Assembly: GCA_017634065.1 (NCBI GenBank)
Contig: JAGBOC010000031.1
Coordinates: 1 to 33,921 of the forward strand
DNA length: 33,921 bases
Source of the DNA: Lachnospiraceae bacterium
GTDB lineage: Bacteria > Bacillota > Clostridia > Lachnospirales > Lachnospiraceae
Direction of reading: 5' to 3'
Shown: positions 6,952 through 15,656 of the stretch, piece after piece
Numbering within the stretch: position 1 is the first letter of the stretch
Layout: each line of letters begins with the position of its first letter
Position numbers and translations under genes: made by a program
The notes under the pieces: generated by a model
Seen by the model: only the letters and a program-made list of their open reading frames with translations
Database searches by the model: none
What the model was told of the DNA's origin: nothing

Positions 6952-7929
6952 ATCAAGTGCTATGACAAGAAGTGTTGAGATTCCACCTAACCTTCTATAG
7001 CCTAGTATATAGTCAACCTGATAAATCACAAAATGATGCACGAGATATATTTCAAGAGATATTTTATTGAAGAAAACTGTAAATACTTTGATAAAGTCGA
7101 TGCTTGAGATTATATCTTCAAGTTCATAAAATGTCACAAAAATAGATACAAGAACTACCGTAGTCTTTAAATTATCTGGTATAAATATCATCTTATTATA
7201 AAAATAGAAAAATAAAATGATCGGTATAGTTATCACAAGCAGCCATCTTTTAAGTCTTGCTAATGTCTCCTTATCTATAAGTAAAATCCCAAGATAAAAA
7301 TTATATATTTGACACAAAAAGTTCATATGACTTGGAATGATAAAATTAAACCTTGCATAATTAAAATTGATAAAAAGAAACCACGCTGTCATAACTAAAA
7401 ATGTAAGAAGTTTATATTTCTTATGCAACCTAAAGATAAAAGGATATGCTATATAGCAGAGCAATATACAGCCAAGAAACCACTCACCGACACCAAGAGA
7501 GAAAGTCGCCACACCATTTGCAGACAAGTATTCATCCATTCCTATAAGTGTAAATATAAATCTCCACTTTGGTATCCCGCCATAGATAAATATAGTCTTA
7601 TAAGTGATTACCCTTATTATGAAATAAATAATATACGCAATATAAAAGGGAACAAGAACCCTTATAAGTCTTTTTTTATAAAAAGAAACTGGCTCTTCTT
7701 CCCTACCTTTAAGTGCAAGAGTTGCACCTGATATTAATACAAATAGACCACAAGCAATCATACCAAGATTCATATTGGGTCTTAAAATCAAAGTCTCAAG
7801 TATTTTTAGATTATGCATCGGATGAACTATATAAAGGTCCATCATAATATGATGCATAAAAACTATCAATATTGATATAACTTTTAATAAATCAAAACAG
7901 TATATTCTCTTTTTAGTAATTTGTTCCAA
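6865..7929 (-). CDS. Acyltransferase 3 family membrane protein, TTG start
   Basis: This is a 354-residue polytopic membrane protein with the acyltransferase-3 signature in its first helix: FDLLKV near residue 12 and the HH pair at residues 26-27. It probably acylates an envelope glycan; the substrate is unknown. The only start that keeps this helix is TTG at 7929, three bases after the TAG stop of the upstream cyclophilin gene, so translation is probably coupled to it. There is no clear Shine-Dalgarno. Its 3' end overlaps the convergent acyltransferase gene by 87 bases. The two proteins belong to one family but differ too much to be a recent duplication. Confidence 0.87.
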   Translation of the reverse strand: MEQITKKRIYCFDLLKVISILIVFMHHIMMDLYIVHPMHNLKILETLILRPNMNLGMIACGLFVLISGATLALKGREEEPVSFYKKRLIRVLVPFYIAYIIYFIIRVITYKTIFIYGGIPKWRFIFTLIGMDEYLSANGVATFSLGVGEWFLGCILLCYIAYPFIFRLHKKYKLLTFLVMTAWFLFINFNYARFNFIIPSHMNFLCQIYNFYLGILLIDKETLARLKRWLLVITIPIILFFYFYNKMIFIPDNLKTTVVLVSIFVTFYELEDIISSIDFIKVFTVFFNKISLEIYLVHHFVIYQVDYILGYRRLGGISTLLVIALDLFLTIILAIIVERLSNKVYALMDKSKNK

Positions 7930-7932
7930 AAA

Positions 7933-8547
7933 CTACTCTATAACTTTTATATACTCTATGACTGGTTGGTCGATTTTAGCTACGCTACCATTTCCATCTT
8001 GAACTTTAGTCTCACTACATATCTTATCAACTACTTCGATGCCACTTAATATGTGACCAAATGCTGCATACTCACCATCAAGATGTGGACTATCCTGGTG
8101 CATTATAAAAAACTGTGAACTTGCAGAATCAGGGCTCATACTTCTTGCCATAGAAATAACACCTCTATTATGTTTAATTGTGTTATGAACTCCGTTGCTT
8201 TCAAACTCACCTTTTATAGTATTATCTGAACCACCATAACCAGTGCCAAGTGGATCACCACCTTGAATCATAAATCCTGATATGATTCTATGAAATGTAA
8301 GCCCATTATAAAAACCTTCATTTGTGAGCTTCAAAAAGTTCTCAACAGTTATAGGTGCCACACTTGGCTCAAGTTCAAACTGCATCTTACCATAGTCTTT
8401 TACAGAAATCTCAATTTTAGGATTATTCACTTTTACTCCTTCATCACTTTGTGCAACACTACTTACTACTTCCGCATCTTTTTTTCCACAGGCTACAATA
8501 GTGATTATTAACAAAATACTTAAAACTAAACTAAAAACTTTTTTCAT
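7933..8547 (-). CDS. Cyclophilin-type peptidyl-prolyl isomerase, lipoprotein
   Basis: This is a 204-residue protein with a lipoprotein signal peptide; lipobox IVAC puts the lipidated cysteine at residue 20. After a short Ser/Val-rich linker comes a single-domain cyclophilin (about residues 46-204). The family stretches FHRIISGFMIQGGDP, SSQFFI and FGHILSG are visible, including the catalytic arginine after FH. It should catalyse proline cis-trans isomerisation to help fold exported proteins on the outer face of the membrane. The start has a good ribosome site (agagga) and an extended -10 promoter upstream. It is the first gene of a two-gene unit with the acyltransferase that follows. Confidence 0.93.
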   Translation of the reverse strand: MKKVFSLVLSILLIITIVACGKKDAEVVSSVAQSDEGVKVNNPKIEISVKDYGKMQFELEPSVAPITVENFLKLTNEGFYNGLTFHRIISGFMIQGGDPLGTGYGGSDNTIKGEFESNGVHNTIKHNRGVISMARSMSPDSASSQFFIMHQDSPHLDGEYAAFGHILSGIEVVDKICSETKVQDGNGSVAKIDQPVIEYIKVIE

Positions 8548-8577
8548 AATTATTCCTCTTTAATTTTTTTCCAGTAT

Positions 8578-8586
8578 ATTATAACA
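8578..8586 (-). promoter_or_regulatory. Extended -10 promoter of the cyclophilin gene
   Basis: On the minus strand TGT precedes TATAAT (8583-8578), an extended -10 (TGnTATAAT). The -35 region is poor. It lies 31 bases from the ATG. The rest of the 8548-8668 gap shows no strong terminator for the pilus operon that ends at 8669. Confidence 0.5.
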
Positions 8587-8668
8587 TAAAAGTCAATAAA
8601 ATGCACCAAAACATTAAAACTAAGTTCACCTTTTTTAGAGAAAAAGAATATATAACTTCCTATCTATG

Positions 8669-10876
8669 CTATCCAGCATAACTTAAATGTTTCAAATAAT
8701 GCCTTATAACGGAAATCTCATATACTATAAGTAATATTAGTAAAAGCGATGCCACAGCAATACTCAAAATCAAATGATTCTCTATAAAGTTTTTAAGCAT
8801 TTCAATCTTACTCATTTCTAAATCATTACCCAGGCTCGGCTTTCTTATAAATGACAAAGTGGCAAGAACTTCACCCTTCCTATATTTAGACTTATTCTTT
8901 TCATCATTCTTAGCATTATTTACAGTATAACTCATCCCATAGATTTTATCTTTTTCTTCATCTATCTCATCATCACTTTCTTCTACAAAATCAAGAGGCG
9001 AATCATAAAACTTTCTTTCCTCCTCATTCTCTTTATCCTTTTTATCATCTGTTCTCTCTGCTCTTCCGTACTGATCTCTTCCAATGATAGGAGCAAGTTT
9101 TAATGTAAAACCATCTAACTCATTGTCATCAACATATTTTTTGATTTGTGACATATTATAGTATTTATTTCCATTCTCATCCTGATACCCTATGACATAA
9201 TCATCTCTACTATTTAATACTATTTGTTCAAGTTCACTGTTATCAAAATAAGTATATGAAACTGTCTTATTTTTTGAACCATCATTAAACTTTCCACTTC
9301 CTGCCGAATAAGATATATAGAAGTCCAGGTTTTTATAAACTGGGTATACTGTGATTTCTGCTAAATCAACATCTGTATAATTAGTTATCTCTTTAAGTGG
9401 TGGCAGGTCGACATTTTCTCCTGCCTTCATTAGTGACCATCCTTTAAATGCATAGCCAGTCATTTTTATATTTTTCTTTAAATACGATTTCTCATCATAA
9501 CTTATGGTCTGCTTTTCTATTTTGTCATTTAACTCAAGATTTTTATTATTTATATTGCTATATAGAAAAGTGAAATGATTTACATCATACTGTGCATCAT
9601 AAATCACCGACCGCATAGCTGTCTCATCATCAAGTTCTGAACAGGTTGCAATAAACTTATCATAAATAGCATTACTTATTGTTGATAACTTATCATTTTT
9701 TATAAACTCTTTTTCATACTTATTATAGTACTTAAACTTATAACCTTTCTTCTTTGTATACTCAAACTTTGTATAAGGACTATTACTATCTAAAAGAGCG
9801 GTTATCTCATTTATATTATCATCATTGATATTGAAATAGTAATGAACTTTATCAATATATGAGCAGGTACATACATTTCTCTTGATACCATCATATTCAT
9901 ATAGCAATTCATGGCTTTCGCTCTTCTTCCATTCACAATTTTTACAGTATCGTATATGGTTTAATCTATCTCCTTGAAGTAGTGTCCAGTCGTGGTCGCA
10001 GTCAACATATTCTTCAAGATTGATAGTCTGTGAACAAATTGATATTGCATGTACAGATTCCAAGAGCCCAGCAACAGATAATTCAGTGCAAAGCACATCT
10101 GATTGAGCAAAGCAAACATATTTGTAATCTTTCATATAAGCCTTATTAATTGCTATTTTACAATTTATATGTATATCAAGATTTTCTATGCAATATGTTT
10201 TATACTTCTTTACATCATTTAGACTATACTGATACCAAGAGCCATTTGAAAGTATACTAACACCGGTACCATTATTTTCACAGTTTATTGGATAGCTTGA
10301 TGCGCCTGAAAATACATAGCTCCTTGCACTCACCCTATTTCTTAAAGCGCTCGGAATAAAATATTTCTCTCCATTATTATTATTTTCATATATTCTATTT
10401 GTAATGCTACCATCTGACTTAATTGTATATTTATTGATATAATTAGCTATCGATGAGTTAAGAATATATACATCTGACTCTCTATATAAAGTTCCATTTT
10501 TATAATCAGCAAATGGCGTCTTACCATTCTCATTTAATGTTAGCCCAGCCCCAAAGTTTTCTTTACTATATAGTAATGGTGCTGGTGCACTTGTATATGA
10601 GCCGATAACTGATGCTCCATAATCTTTATATACATTTAATGTTGTATTCGCTGTGATATGAAACATATAATTATTATCATCTTGAGTAAACTTCACTTTT
10701 ATATTTTGGAGATTCATTATCTGATTTAAAACGATACAACTCTCTATTTTTTGGAAACCATATGAAGTCGATGATTCTTCTCTATAAAATGTAGAGGTCT
10801 GCAAAGCAAAGCAGTTTATTATATGGAAAATACAAATTATCAAGGTAAGTCCCATGATTCTTACAATATTTTTCAT
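8669..10876 (-). CDS. Membrane-anchored surface protein at the end of the Tad operon
   Basis: This is a 735-residue protein of unknown exact function. It has a signal peptide (residues 1 to about 25) and one C-terminal membrane helix (about 701-722) with a short basic tail, so nearly all of it is extracellular. Residues 292-340 hold Cys/His pairs (CDHDW, YCKNCEW, CTC), like the zinc-ribbon-like repeats of gut Firmicute surface proteins. Residues 474-515 (GYAFKGW, then a VYPVYK end) resemble a Listeria-Bacteroides/InlB-type repeat, followed by another beta-rich unit and an acidic linker (610-650). The gene starts 12 bases after the DUF6382-like gene with the ribosome site aaggtgg. Its place as last gene of the pilus operon suggests an adhesin or pilus-associated protein, which is an inference. 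Confidence 0.75.
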   Translation of the reverse strand: MKNIVRIMGLTLIICIFHIINCFALQTSTFYREESSTSYGFQKIESCIVLNQIMNLQNIKVKFTQDDNNYMFHITANTTLNVYKDYGASVIGSYTSAPAPLLYSKENFGAGLTLNENGKTPFADYKNGTLYRESDVYILNSSIANYINKYTIKSDGSITNRIYENNNNGEKYFIPSALRNRVSARSYVFSGASSYPINCENNGTGVSILSNGSWYQYSLNDVKKYKTYCIENLDIHINCKIAINKAYMKDYKYVCFAQSDVLCTELSVAGLLESVHAISICSQTINLEEYVDCDHDWTLLQGDRLNHIRYCKNCEWKKSESHELLYEYDGIKRNVCTCSYIDKVHYYFNINDDNINEITALLDSNSPYTKFEYTKKKGYKFKYYNKYEKEFIKNDKLSTISNAIYDKFIATCSELDDETAMRSVIYDAQYDVNHFTFLYSNINNKNLELNDKIEKQTISYDEKSYLKKNIKMTGYAFKGWSLMKAGENVDLPPLKEITNYTDVDLAEITVYPVYKNLDFYISYSAGSGKFNDGSKNKTVSYTYFDNSELEQIVLNSRDDYVIGYQDENGNKYYNMSQIKKYVDDNELDGFTLKLAPIIGRDQYGRAERTDDKKDKENEEERKFYDSPLDFVEESDDEIDEEKDKIYGMSYTVNNAKNDEKNKSKYRKGEVLATLSFIRKPSLGNDLEMSKIEMLKNFIENHLILSIAVASLLLILLIVYEISVIRHYLKHLSYAG

Positions 10877-10888
10877 ATTAGTACCACC

Positions 10889-11854
10889 TTATAAAATCAG
10901 AAAATAGTAAATGAGTGGTGCGACAATTAGAATAATCGGTGCTAATATGTACCCAATAATTCCTATACTAATATTACCTTTTAGTGCTCGTTTAGTTTTA
11001 AGAAGTAATGGTTTCTTCTCAAAACTTTTAATTTTCTTATCATCGTAATCAAAATCATTTAGTATATTATCAGCAAGTATGTTTTTAGTTTCAGAGTCAA
11101 TGATTATGCCCTCATCATCACTTTTGATTGTCACATTGTCATTATCCATCTCTTCAACTTCAGCAAAACCTGCCATTCTATTTTCTTCTATAATTTCTTC
11201 CGAAATCTCATTTGCTATCTCTTCATCATACTTCATCATATCTTCTACGCTGAAGTCTAAAGATTCAGTTTCTCTTTTGTCGTATGCTTTATCTACTAAT
11301 TCCATTAAGTCATTCATTGTATAATTATCTTTTGAACTTCTCACAAAAAGTCCATAGGAAAGTGAAAGTGCATCTTTATCATCCACATCTACATGCCTCA
11401 AAAGCCTAATTAAAAACTTTGATAGCTCATATGAAAAATTAGAATTATAATCAGGTATGGCTATAAACTTAAAGTCTATACGGTTATTTGCCTTTTTCAC
11501 CACTCTTACAAGTTTTGGCTCTAACGAAAGTGAGTTTTCTGATAAAAGATAATTTTCTATACTCATCAAAACTTCATCTATCGCTATTACTACACGACAT
11601 ATGTCTTCTTTCTTTAACTTTTTAGACCTAATATACTCATCTAAACTCATTGACCCACTTACATCATATTTTAATACTCTATTTTCTCCTTCATACACAA
11701 CTTGACACTTGATAACATTTTCTATACTATCCTCTGACAAAATCTTGGACTCGTAACTTTCAATATTAATATTCACATTCCTAATATATAAAAGTGTATT
11801 TTTTATACTCTTCTCTTCATTAATCATCAGATTCGTTTTCAGATTCTCCATCAT
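10889..11854 (-). CDS. DUF6382-like protein with C-terminal membrane helix, no FHA domain
   Basis: I place the start at the ATG at 11854, because GGAGG lies six bases upstream. An in-frame ATG at 11869 has no such site, and another at 11827 overlaps the upstream stop. The protein has about 321 residues. Its N-terminal 190 residues look like the DUF6382 domain known from Lachnospiraceae proteins that usually also carry a C-terminal FHA domain. An acidic linker follows, then a hydrophobic helix at the extreme C-terminus (IGIIGYILAPIILIVAPLIYYF). No FHA signature is visible. Its role in the pilus system is unknown; a cytoplasmic-face regulatory or scaffold role is an inference. It overlaps the preceding gene by 35 bases. 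Confidence 0.7.
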   Translation of the reverse strand: MMENLKTNLMINEEKSIKNTLLYIRNVNINIESYESKILSEDSIENVIKCQVVYEGENRVLKYDVSGSMSLDEYIRSKKLKKEDICRVVIAIDEVLMSIENYLLSENSLSLEPKLVRVVKKANNRIDFKFIAIPDYNSNFSYELSKFLIRLLRHVDVDDKDALSLSYGLFVRSSKDNYTMNDLMELVDKAYDKRETESLDFSVEDMMKYDEEIANEISEEIIEENRMAGFAEVEEMDNDNVTIKSDDEGIIIDSETKNILADNILNDFDYDDKKIKSFEKKPLLLKTKRALKGNISIGIIGYILAPIILIVAPLIYYFLIL

Positions 11855-12065
11855 TTTCACCCTCCACAATTATATTTAATACATTCAAAATCATTTCTGG
11901 ATTATATTTTTTATCCTCTCCTACTTGATAACATTTCTTCTCACTCTCAAGTTTTTCTAATATTTCTTTGGAAATATTTCCCTCTCTCAAAAAAGTGAAA
12001 GTCAAAAAACTAAAGAAGAAAAATGATGCTATTGATACTATAATTCCTGTCTCTAAACTATGCAT
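11820..12065 (-). CDS. Small single-pass membrane protein in the Tad operon
   Basis: About 81 residues from the ATG at 12065. An in-frame ATG 33 bases earlier lies inside the upstream gene. One membrane helix (IIVSIASFFFFSFLTFTF) is followed by a basic-then-acidic cytoplasmic-type tail ending in a run of Glu, Ser, Asn and Asp. The start codon overlaps the end of the second prepilin peptidase gene, so the two are probably translationally coupled. I do not recognise a family. Its position suggests a small accessory subunit of the pilus apparatus. Confidence 0.6.
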   Translation of the reverse strand: MHSLETGIIVSIASFFFFSFLTFTFLREGNISKEILEKLESEKKCYQVGEDKKYNPEMILNVLNIIVEGENDGESENESDD

Positions 12066-12490
12066 AATATGTATCCTATAATCGCAGGTAAGAAACACGG
12101 CATAAATGGCATCCGAAGAAGACTTTTTGATTTCTTATTTCCAAAATAATACATAAATATTCCTATTACAAATGCCACAAGTAAGCCTGACAAAAATAAA
12201 ATCATATTTTCTTTAAGCGATAATAGTAGCCCATTTATGACAAAATATATCCCATCTGCAAGTCCTATTCCTTCATTTGAAAAATAAGATACAAAATAAA
12301 TTATAAGTCCAAATATGATGGAATAAATAATATCAACCAATTTCGTCATTGTTATATTTCCTCTTGTCATATATATTGTCATAAGCGAAATAACTGCATA
12401 CACTGTAAGTGCCACCAAATCTATTTCCTGCCTTCTTATATCAATATACAAAAAATATAAATATGCTATTAAAAAAACTATATATCTCAT
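12053..12490 (-). CDS. Second A24-type prepilin peptidase
   Basis: About 145 residues from ATG 12490, which has gaggag four bases upstream and overlaps the region of the previous stop. It is almost entirely hydrophobic, with about five to six membrane helices. The two aspartates expected for aspartic prepilin peptidases are present: one after the first helix (YIDIRRQ) and one in GIGLADG. In the second motif the usual GxGD reads GLAD, so the residue before the aspartate is Ala, not Gly. Such enzymes cut the leader of Flp or TadE/G-type prepilins at the membrane. The operon already has another A24 enzyme at its start (19938-20342), so this one may serve a different substrate. Confidence 0.72.
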   Translation of the reverse strand: MRYIVFLIAYLYFLYIDIRRQEIDLVALTVYAVISLMTIYMTRGNITMTKLVDIIYSIIFGLIIYFVSYFSNEGIGLADGIYFVINGLLLSLKENMILFLSGLLVAFVIGIFMYYFGNKKSKSLLRMPFMPCFLPAIIGYILCIV

Positions 12491-12491
12491 A

Positions 12492-13370
12492 TCACTCCTC
12501 ACTATTTGCACACTTGAAGCAAGGACGCAAATTATATCCCTCAATATGTTCCTTTGGTATTTTAGTTACATATGCTGTCATAAGTGGGCAATTATCTTTA
12601 TAATGAAACTTATCTCCATACTGTGTTATATAGCAAATTGTGTCATCATCAATTCTTATTTTCTTAAAACAGTAGTCACATTTACTATATTTCTGATTGT
12701 TATAATTTCTATGCGAACCAACATTTTTGTACTCCACACTTTGTGTTTTTTTTACTAAATAAGTGCAATTTATATCCAGATGATAGACCAACGAATTGAC
12801 ATAGTTATTCGCTACATAGATGTATTCGCCTTCTTCAAAACCAGCATCAAAGCGGTCTCCATCTGACCCTACAAATGCTCTTCTATTACTTACAAGTCTC
12901 TTCAATACACCATCAATATTTAAAACATTATATGGCAGTATAAAATCAAATAGATAATCATATTTAACGATATGCGTTTCTGTGTCGTATATGTTATATC
13001 CAATATTATAGATAGAGTTAACATTTCTATATTCACTATGGCTATCACCATATAAAGTATTTATATCCAGATAAAAAGTAAAGTCATTAAGTGCATTTTC
13101 AATGTTACTTATATTTTCTTCATCAATACCCTTACTTGTAGTAAAGCTTTCAATTTTCTCAAATATAGACAAATCTTTTGAAGAATACTTTATCATTTCG
13201 TAATTGCACCTTGTTTTAGACATCTCATTAAGTTTTAATAAAATATCACTTGAAGTCTTTATAATGAGTAGTGGTCCTAGCATTAGAAACAAAACAAACA
13301 CTGTTATAGTAAATGAAAATGTAGCCTCTACAGTTATTGATGCCTTAAGTTTTTTACTCTTTATTGTCAT
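12492..13370 (-). CDS. TadE-like pseudopilin with Cys-rich C-terminal ectodomain
   Basis: About 292 residues from ATG 13370; the longer frame to 13439 lies inside the upstream gene. The N-terminus (LKASITVEATFSF, then a long hydrophobic helix) is the classic TadE-type start, with the conserved Glu in TVEA. The remaining ~250 residues are extracellular. The last 100 contain two similar units with CxxC pairs (SKCDYC, RPCFKC) and single cysteines in NCTYL and NCPLM, plus YITQYGDKFHY. This looks like the small Cys-rich element often appended to secreted Firmicute proteins. It overlaps the TadG-like gene by 17 bases. It is probably a minor pilus subunit processed or inserted with the Flp pilin. 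Confidence 0.72.
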   Translation of the reverse strand: MTIKSKKLKASITVEATFSFTITVFVLFLMLGPLLIIKTSSDILLKLNEMSKTRCNYEMIKYSSKDLSIFEKIESFTTSKGIDEENISNIENALNDFTFYLDINTLYGDSHSEYRNVNSIYNIGYNIYDTETHIVKYDYLFDFILPYNVLNIDGVLKRLVSNRRAFVGSDGDRFDAGFEEGEYIYVANNYVNSLVYHLDINCTYLVKKTQSVEYKNVGSHRNYNNQKYSKCDYCFKKIRIDDDTICYITQYGDKFHYKDNCPLMTAYVTKIPKEHIEGYNLRPCFKCANSEE

Positions 13371-15450
13371 AGAAACATCTAAATCCAAATGTCTTAATCG
13401 CATATCTATCATACAATGTGACATCTTTAGCAGGTACAAATACGAAACTTGTAAAAAAGTGTTTACATATAAACTTATTTTCTACATAAAACGAATACAC
13501 CATTTTTTCAAATTCAAAACTCTCTTGCTCATCTTTAATATTTCTTTCTATAATACTTGCCATCCTTGCATTCACATCTGACTGGCGAGTCTTGAAGAGC
13601 AAAATCCGAAGATAATCTTTATAATTTAGAGCTAAACCTTCATCATCACTTTCTGAAAGATTTGTTATACCACCAGTTACTGCACTCAATACTGAATCGA
13701 CTGAAACTGTCCATGAATTATCATCATGCATGAAGTTTACTCTTTTATTTTTCATAATTTTCTGGACATCTACTATTGCCTGTGCTGTCCCCCATGCAGT
13801 AATCATCACTAGAAACATAGCTTCTACCATAAGCGGTGAAAATCCACTAAAAAGTGTCGCTGTAAACTGTCGTGCCAAATGTCTCTTTTCACTACTCTTA
13901 TAAATATGTAGAACATTCATTGCTATTCTAATTAGAAGTATTTGGTTCACTATATCTTTTATGCAATCAAGGTCATTTGTCTTTCCAGTTATCAACCTTT
14001 CAACCTCATATTTTTTACTACCACTACTTGTTAGCTCATTATTAAGTTCTTTATTATAATAATTAAACTTGTCGAGTTCATATTCTCCAAATAATACTTT
14101 AGGAAGTGTAATGCCATTATTTTTTGACATAATACTGAAACTTGAGTAATTGACTATGTCACTACTAATCTTTGACATGGTGTCTGAATCCAAAACAAGA
14201 TTTAGCAAAATGCCATTCTTAAAACCAATAAGTCTTGTAAGTATATTTTCATTGTTGCTATGATTAGTTTCAGAAACAGCTATCTCTATCCTTTCCATTT
14301 TTAAATCCCTATAACTAACTTTTGTATCTTTCAAAAAATCAGAGATTTCGCTTTTTAAATCTTTAATTTCTTCCCTTAAACTCTCTATCTCATCCTCATC
14401 TCTGTCTTCACCATGCTCCCTTCTTGCTTCTTTTAATTGCTCTTCAAGTGACTCAAGTTCATAAGTATACTTTCTTATATCTCTTGCATCTTCTCTAACA
14501 ATACTCACCATCTCTTTGCAGTTATCAAAGCCTTCTTCTACCGCCTTATTCATTTCGCTACTCTCATCTACAAAAGATAAGAAATGTTCAAACTCCGATT
14601 CAACAAAATCAATTATCTCATCATTAAACTCATACCTACCACTTTCTTTATCATCTCTAAACTGCCTATACTTGCCACTCACCACCTGTCGAAAAGATTC
14701 CATCCTACTCTTAAATGATGAAAGATTGTTATACAAATTATTAATCCTATCTTCCAATTCTTCAAACTTATTAAGAGCAGACCTTGCACTTGATTCACTA
14801 CCACCTGTCGACATTGACTTTATATAATTTATACTTAGATTGACCTTATCAACAAAATCAGATATTTTTTTGGCATAGTTCTCAAGTGTTTTTATATCTC
14901 CTGCAAAATCAAAATAGCGATCATGAACCTCCCCATAGAGACTACTTTTTTCTGACTCTTCAAATAAACTTTTAGTTTCATCAAGAAGCATTTTCACATC
15001 TTTCTCTTCTGATATTTGTACTTCTTTTCCGAAAAACTTAACTACATTTCCTATTATTTTATACTTTTCATAATTTTCAATTTCTTTTTCTAAAAATACA
15101 TCATCAATGAGTGTTTTTATATCTAAATTAATATTTTCTTGATTTATATCTGCTATATACCAATTATTTATGTATCTGCCTTCACTTTTAAAATACGGAT
15201 ACATATACTCTAAATATTCAGTTTCTAACATCTCTTTTGTCCTATATTCCACGCCATATAAGTTATAATACTTATACAATTTTCTATGATAAAGTGATGC
15301 CATTGAATCAAGACTTGCATCTGTTGCTATCTGAAGATATAATTTTTGGCAATTAATTCTTGCTATTTCAGTTACAGATAATACAACTGAAATGATAAGG
15401 ACAATCGCAAATACAAAATATATAGATATACTTCCACTACATTTTTTCAT
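13354..15450 (-). CDS. TadG-like (DUF5702-type) pilus assembly protein
   Basis: This is a 698-residue protein. The N-terminus (GSISIYFVFAIVLIISVVLSVTE, then ARINCQKLYLQIATDASLDSMAS) is typical of TadG-like proteins: one membrane helix, then a helical, extracellular start. Residues of about 180-390 are strongly helical and charged, with a likely coiled coil (LEEQLKEARRE, EEIKDLKSEISDFL). A hydrophobic stretch near residue 550 (LMVEAMFLVMITAWGTA) may be a second membrane segment. Homologues in Lachnospiraceae carry a DUF5702 annotation. It probably sits at the base or tip of the pilus. The start codon shares one base with the Flp stop (TAATG), so translation is coupled. Confidence 0.75.
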   Translation of the reverse strand: MKKCSGSISIYFVFAIVLIISVVLSVTEIARINCQKLYLQIATDASLDSMASLYHRKLYKYYNLYGVEYRTKEMLETEYLEYMYPYFKSEGRYINNWYIADINQENINLDIKTLIDDVFLEKEIENYEKYKIIGNVVKFFGKEVQISEEKDVKMLLDETKSLFEESEKSSLYGEVHDRYFDFAGDIKTLENYAKKISDFVDKVNLSINYIKSMSTGGSESSARSALNKFEELEDRINNLYNNLSSFKSRMESFRQVVSGKYRQFRDDKESGRYEFNDEIIDFVESEFEHFLSFVDESSEMNKAVEEGFDNCKEMVSIVREDARDIRKYTYELESLEEQLKEARREHGEDRDEDEIESLREEIKDLKSEISDFLKDTKVSYRDLKMERIEIAVSETNHSNNENILTRLIGFKNGILLNLVLDSDTMSKISSDIVNYSSFSIMSKNNGITLPKVLFGEYELDKFNYYNKELNNELTSSGSKKYEVERLITGKTNDLDCIKDIVNQILLIRIAMNVLHIYKSSEKRHLARQFTATLFSGFSPLMVEAMFLVMITAWGTAQAIVDVQKIMKNKRVNFMHDDNSWTVSVDSVLSAVTGGITNLSESDDEGLALNYKDYLRILLFKTRQSDVNARMASIIERNIKDEQESFEFEKMVYSFYVENKFICKHFFTSFVFVPAKDVTLYDRYAIKTFGFRCFYDNKE

Positions 15451-15647
15451 TATTGATAAATACTTTCAGCCTGACTATTTATTTTTGAAAATACAGTGCC
15501 AAGAAGTGTCCCAATTTTATCCTTAAATAGGAAAACGAAACCAATTAAAACGACAATGATGAGAACAAGTTCTATAACCCCAGCACCGCTTTCATCATCA
15601 ATAAACTCTTTTAATCCATTCTTAACTCTAAATAATAAATATTTCAT
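15450..15647 (-). CDS. flp: Flp-type (type IVb) major pilin
   Basis: This is a 65-residue prepilin. The leader is basic-to-acidic (MKYLLFRVKN...DDESG), followed by the pilin motif G|AGVIE. The predicted cut after Gly21 leaves Glu at position 5 of the mature ~44-residue pilin, with the hydrophobic assembly helix LVLIIVVLIGFVFLF. That matches the Flp1 family. It has the strongest ribosome site in the operon (aaggagg, five bases before ATG), as expected for the abundant structural subunit. It lies between tadC and the tadG-like gene. Only one Flp gene is visible here. Confidence 0.93.
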   Translation of the reverse strand: MKYLLFRVKNGLKEFIDDESGAGVIELVLIIVVLIGFVFLFKDKIGTLLGTVFSKINSQAESIYQ

Positions 15648-15656
15648 ATGCCCTCC

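Noticed and set aside
14516-14827. 103-residue plus-strand frame
   Set aside because: Serine/leucine-rich antisense of the coiled-coil part of the TadG-like gene; no ribosome site.
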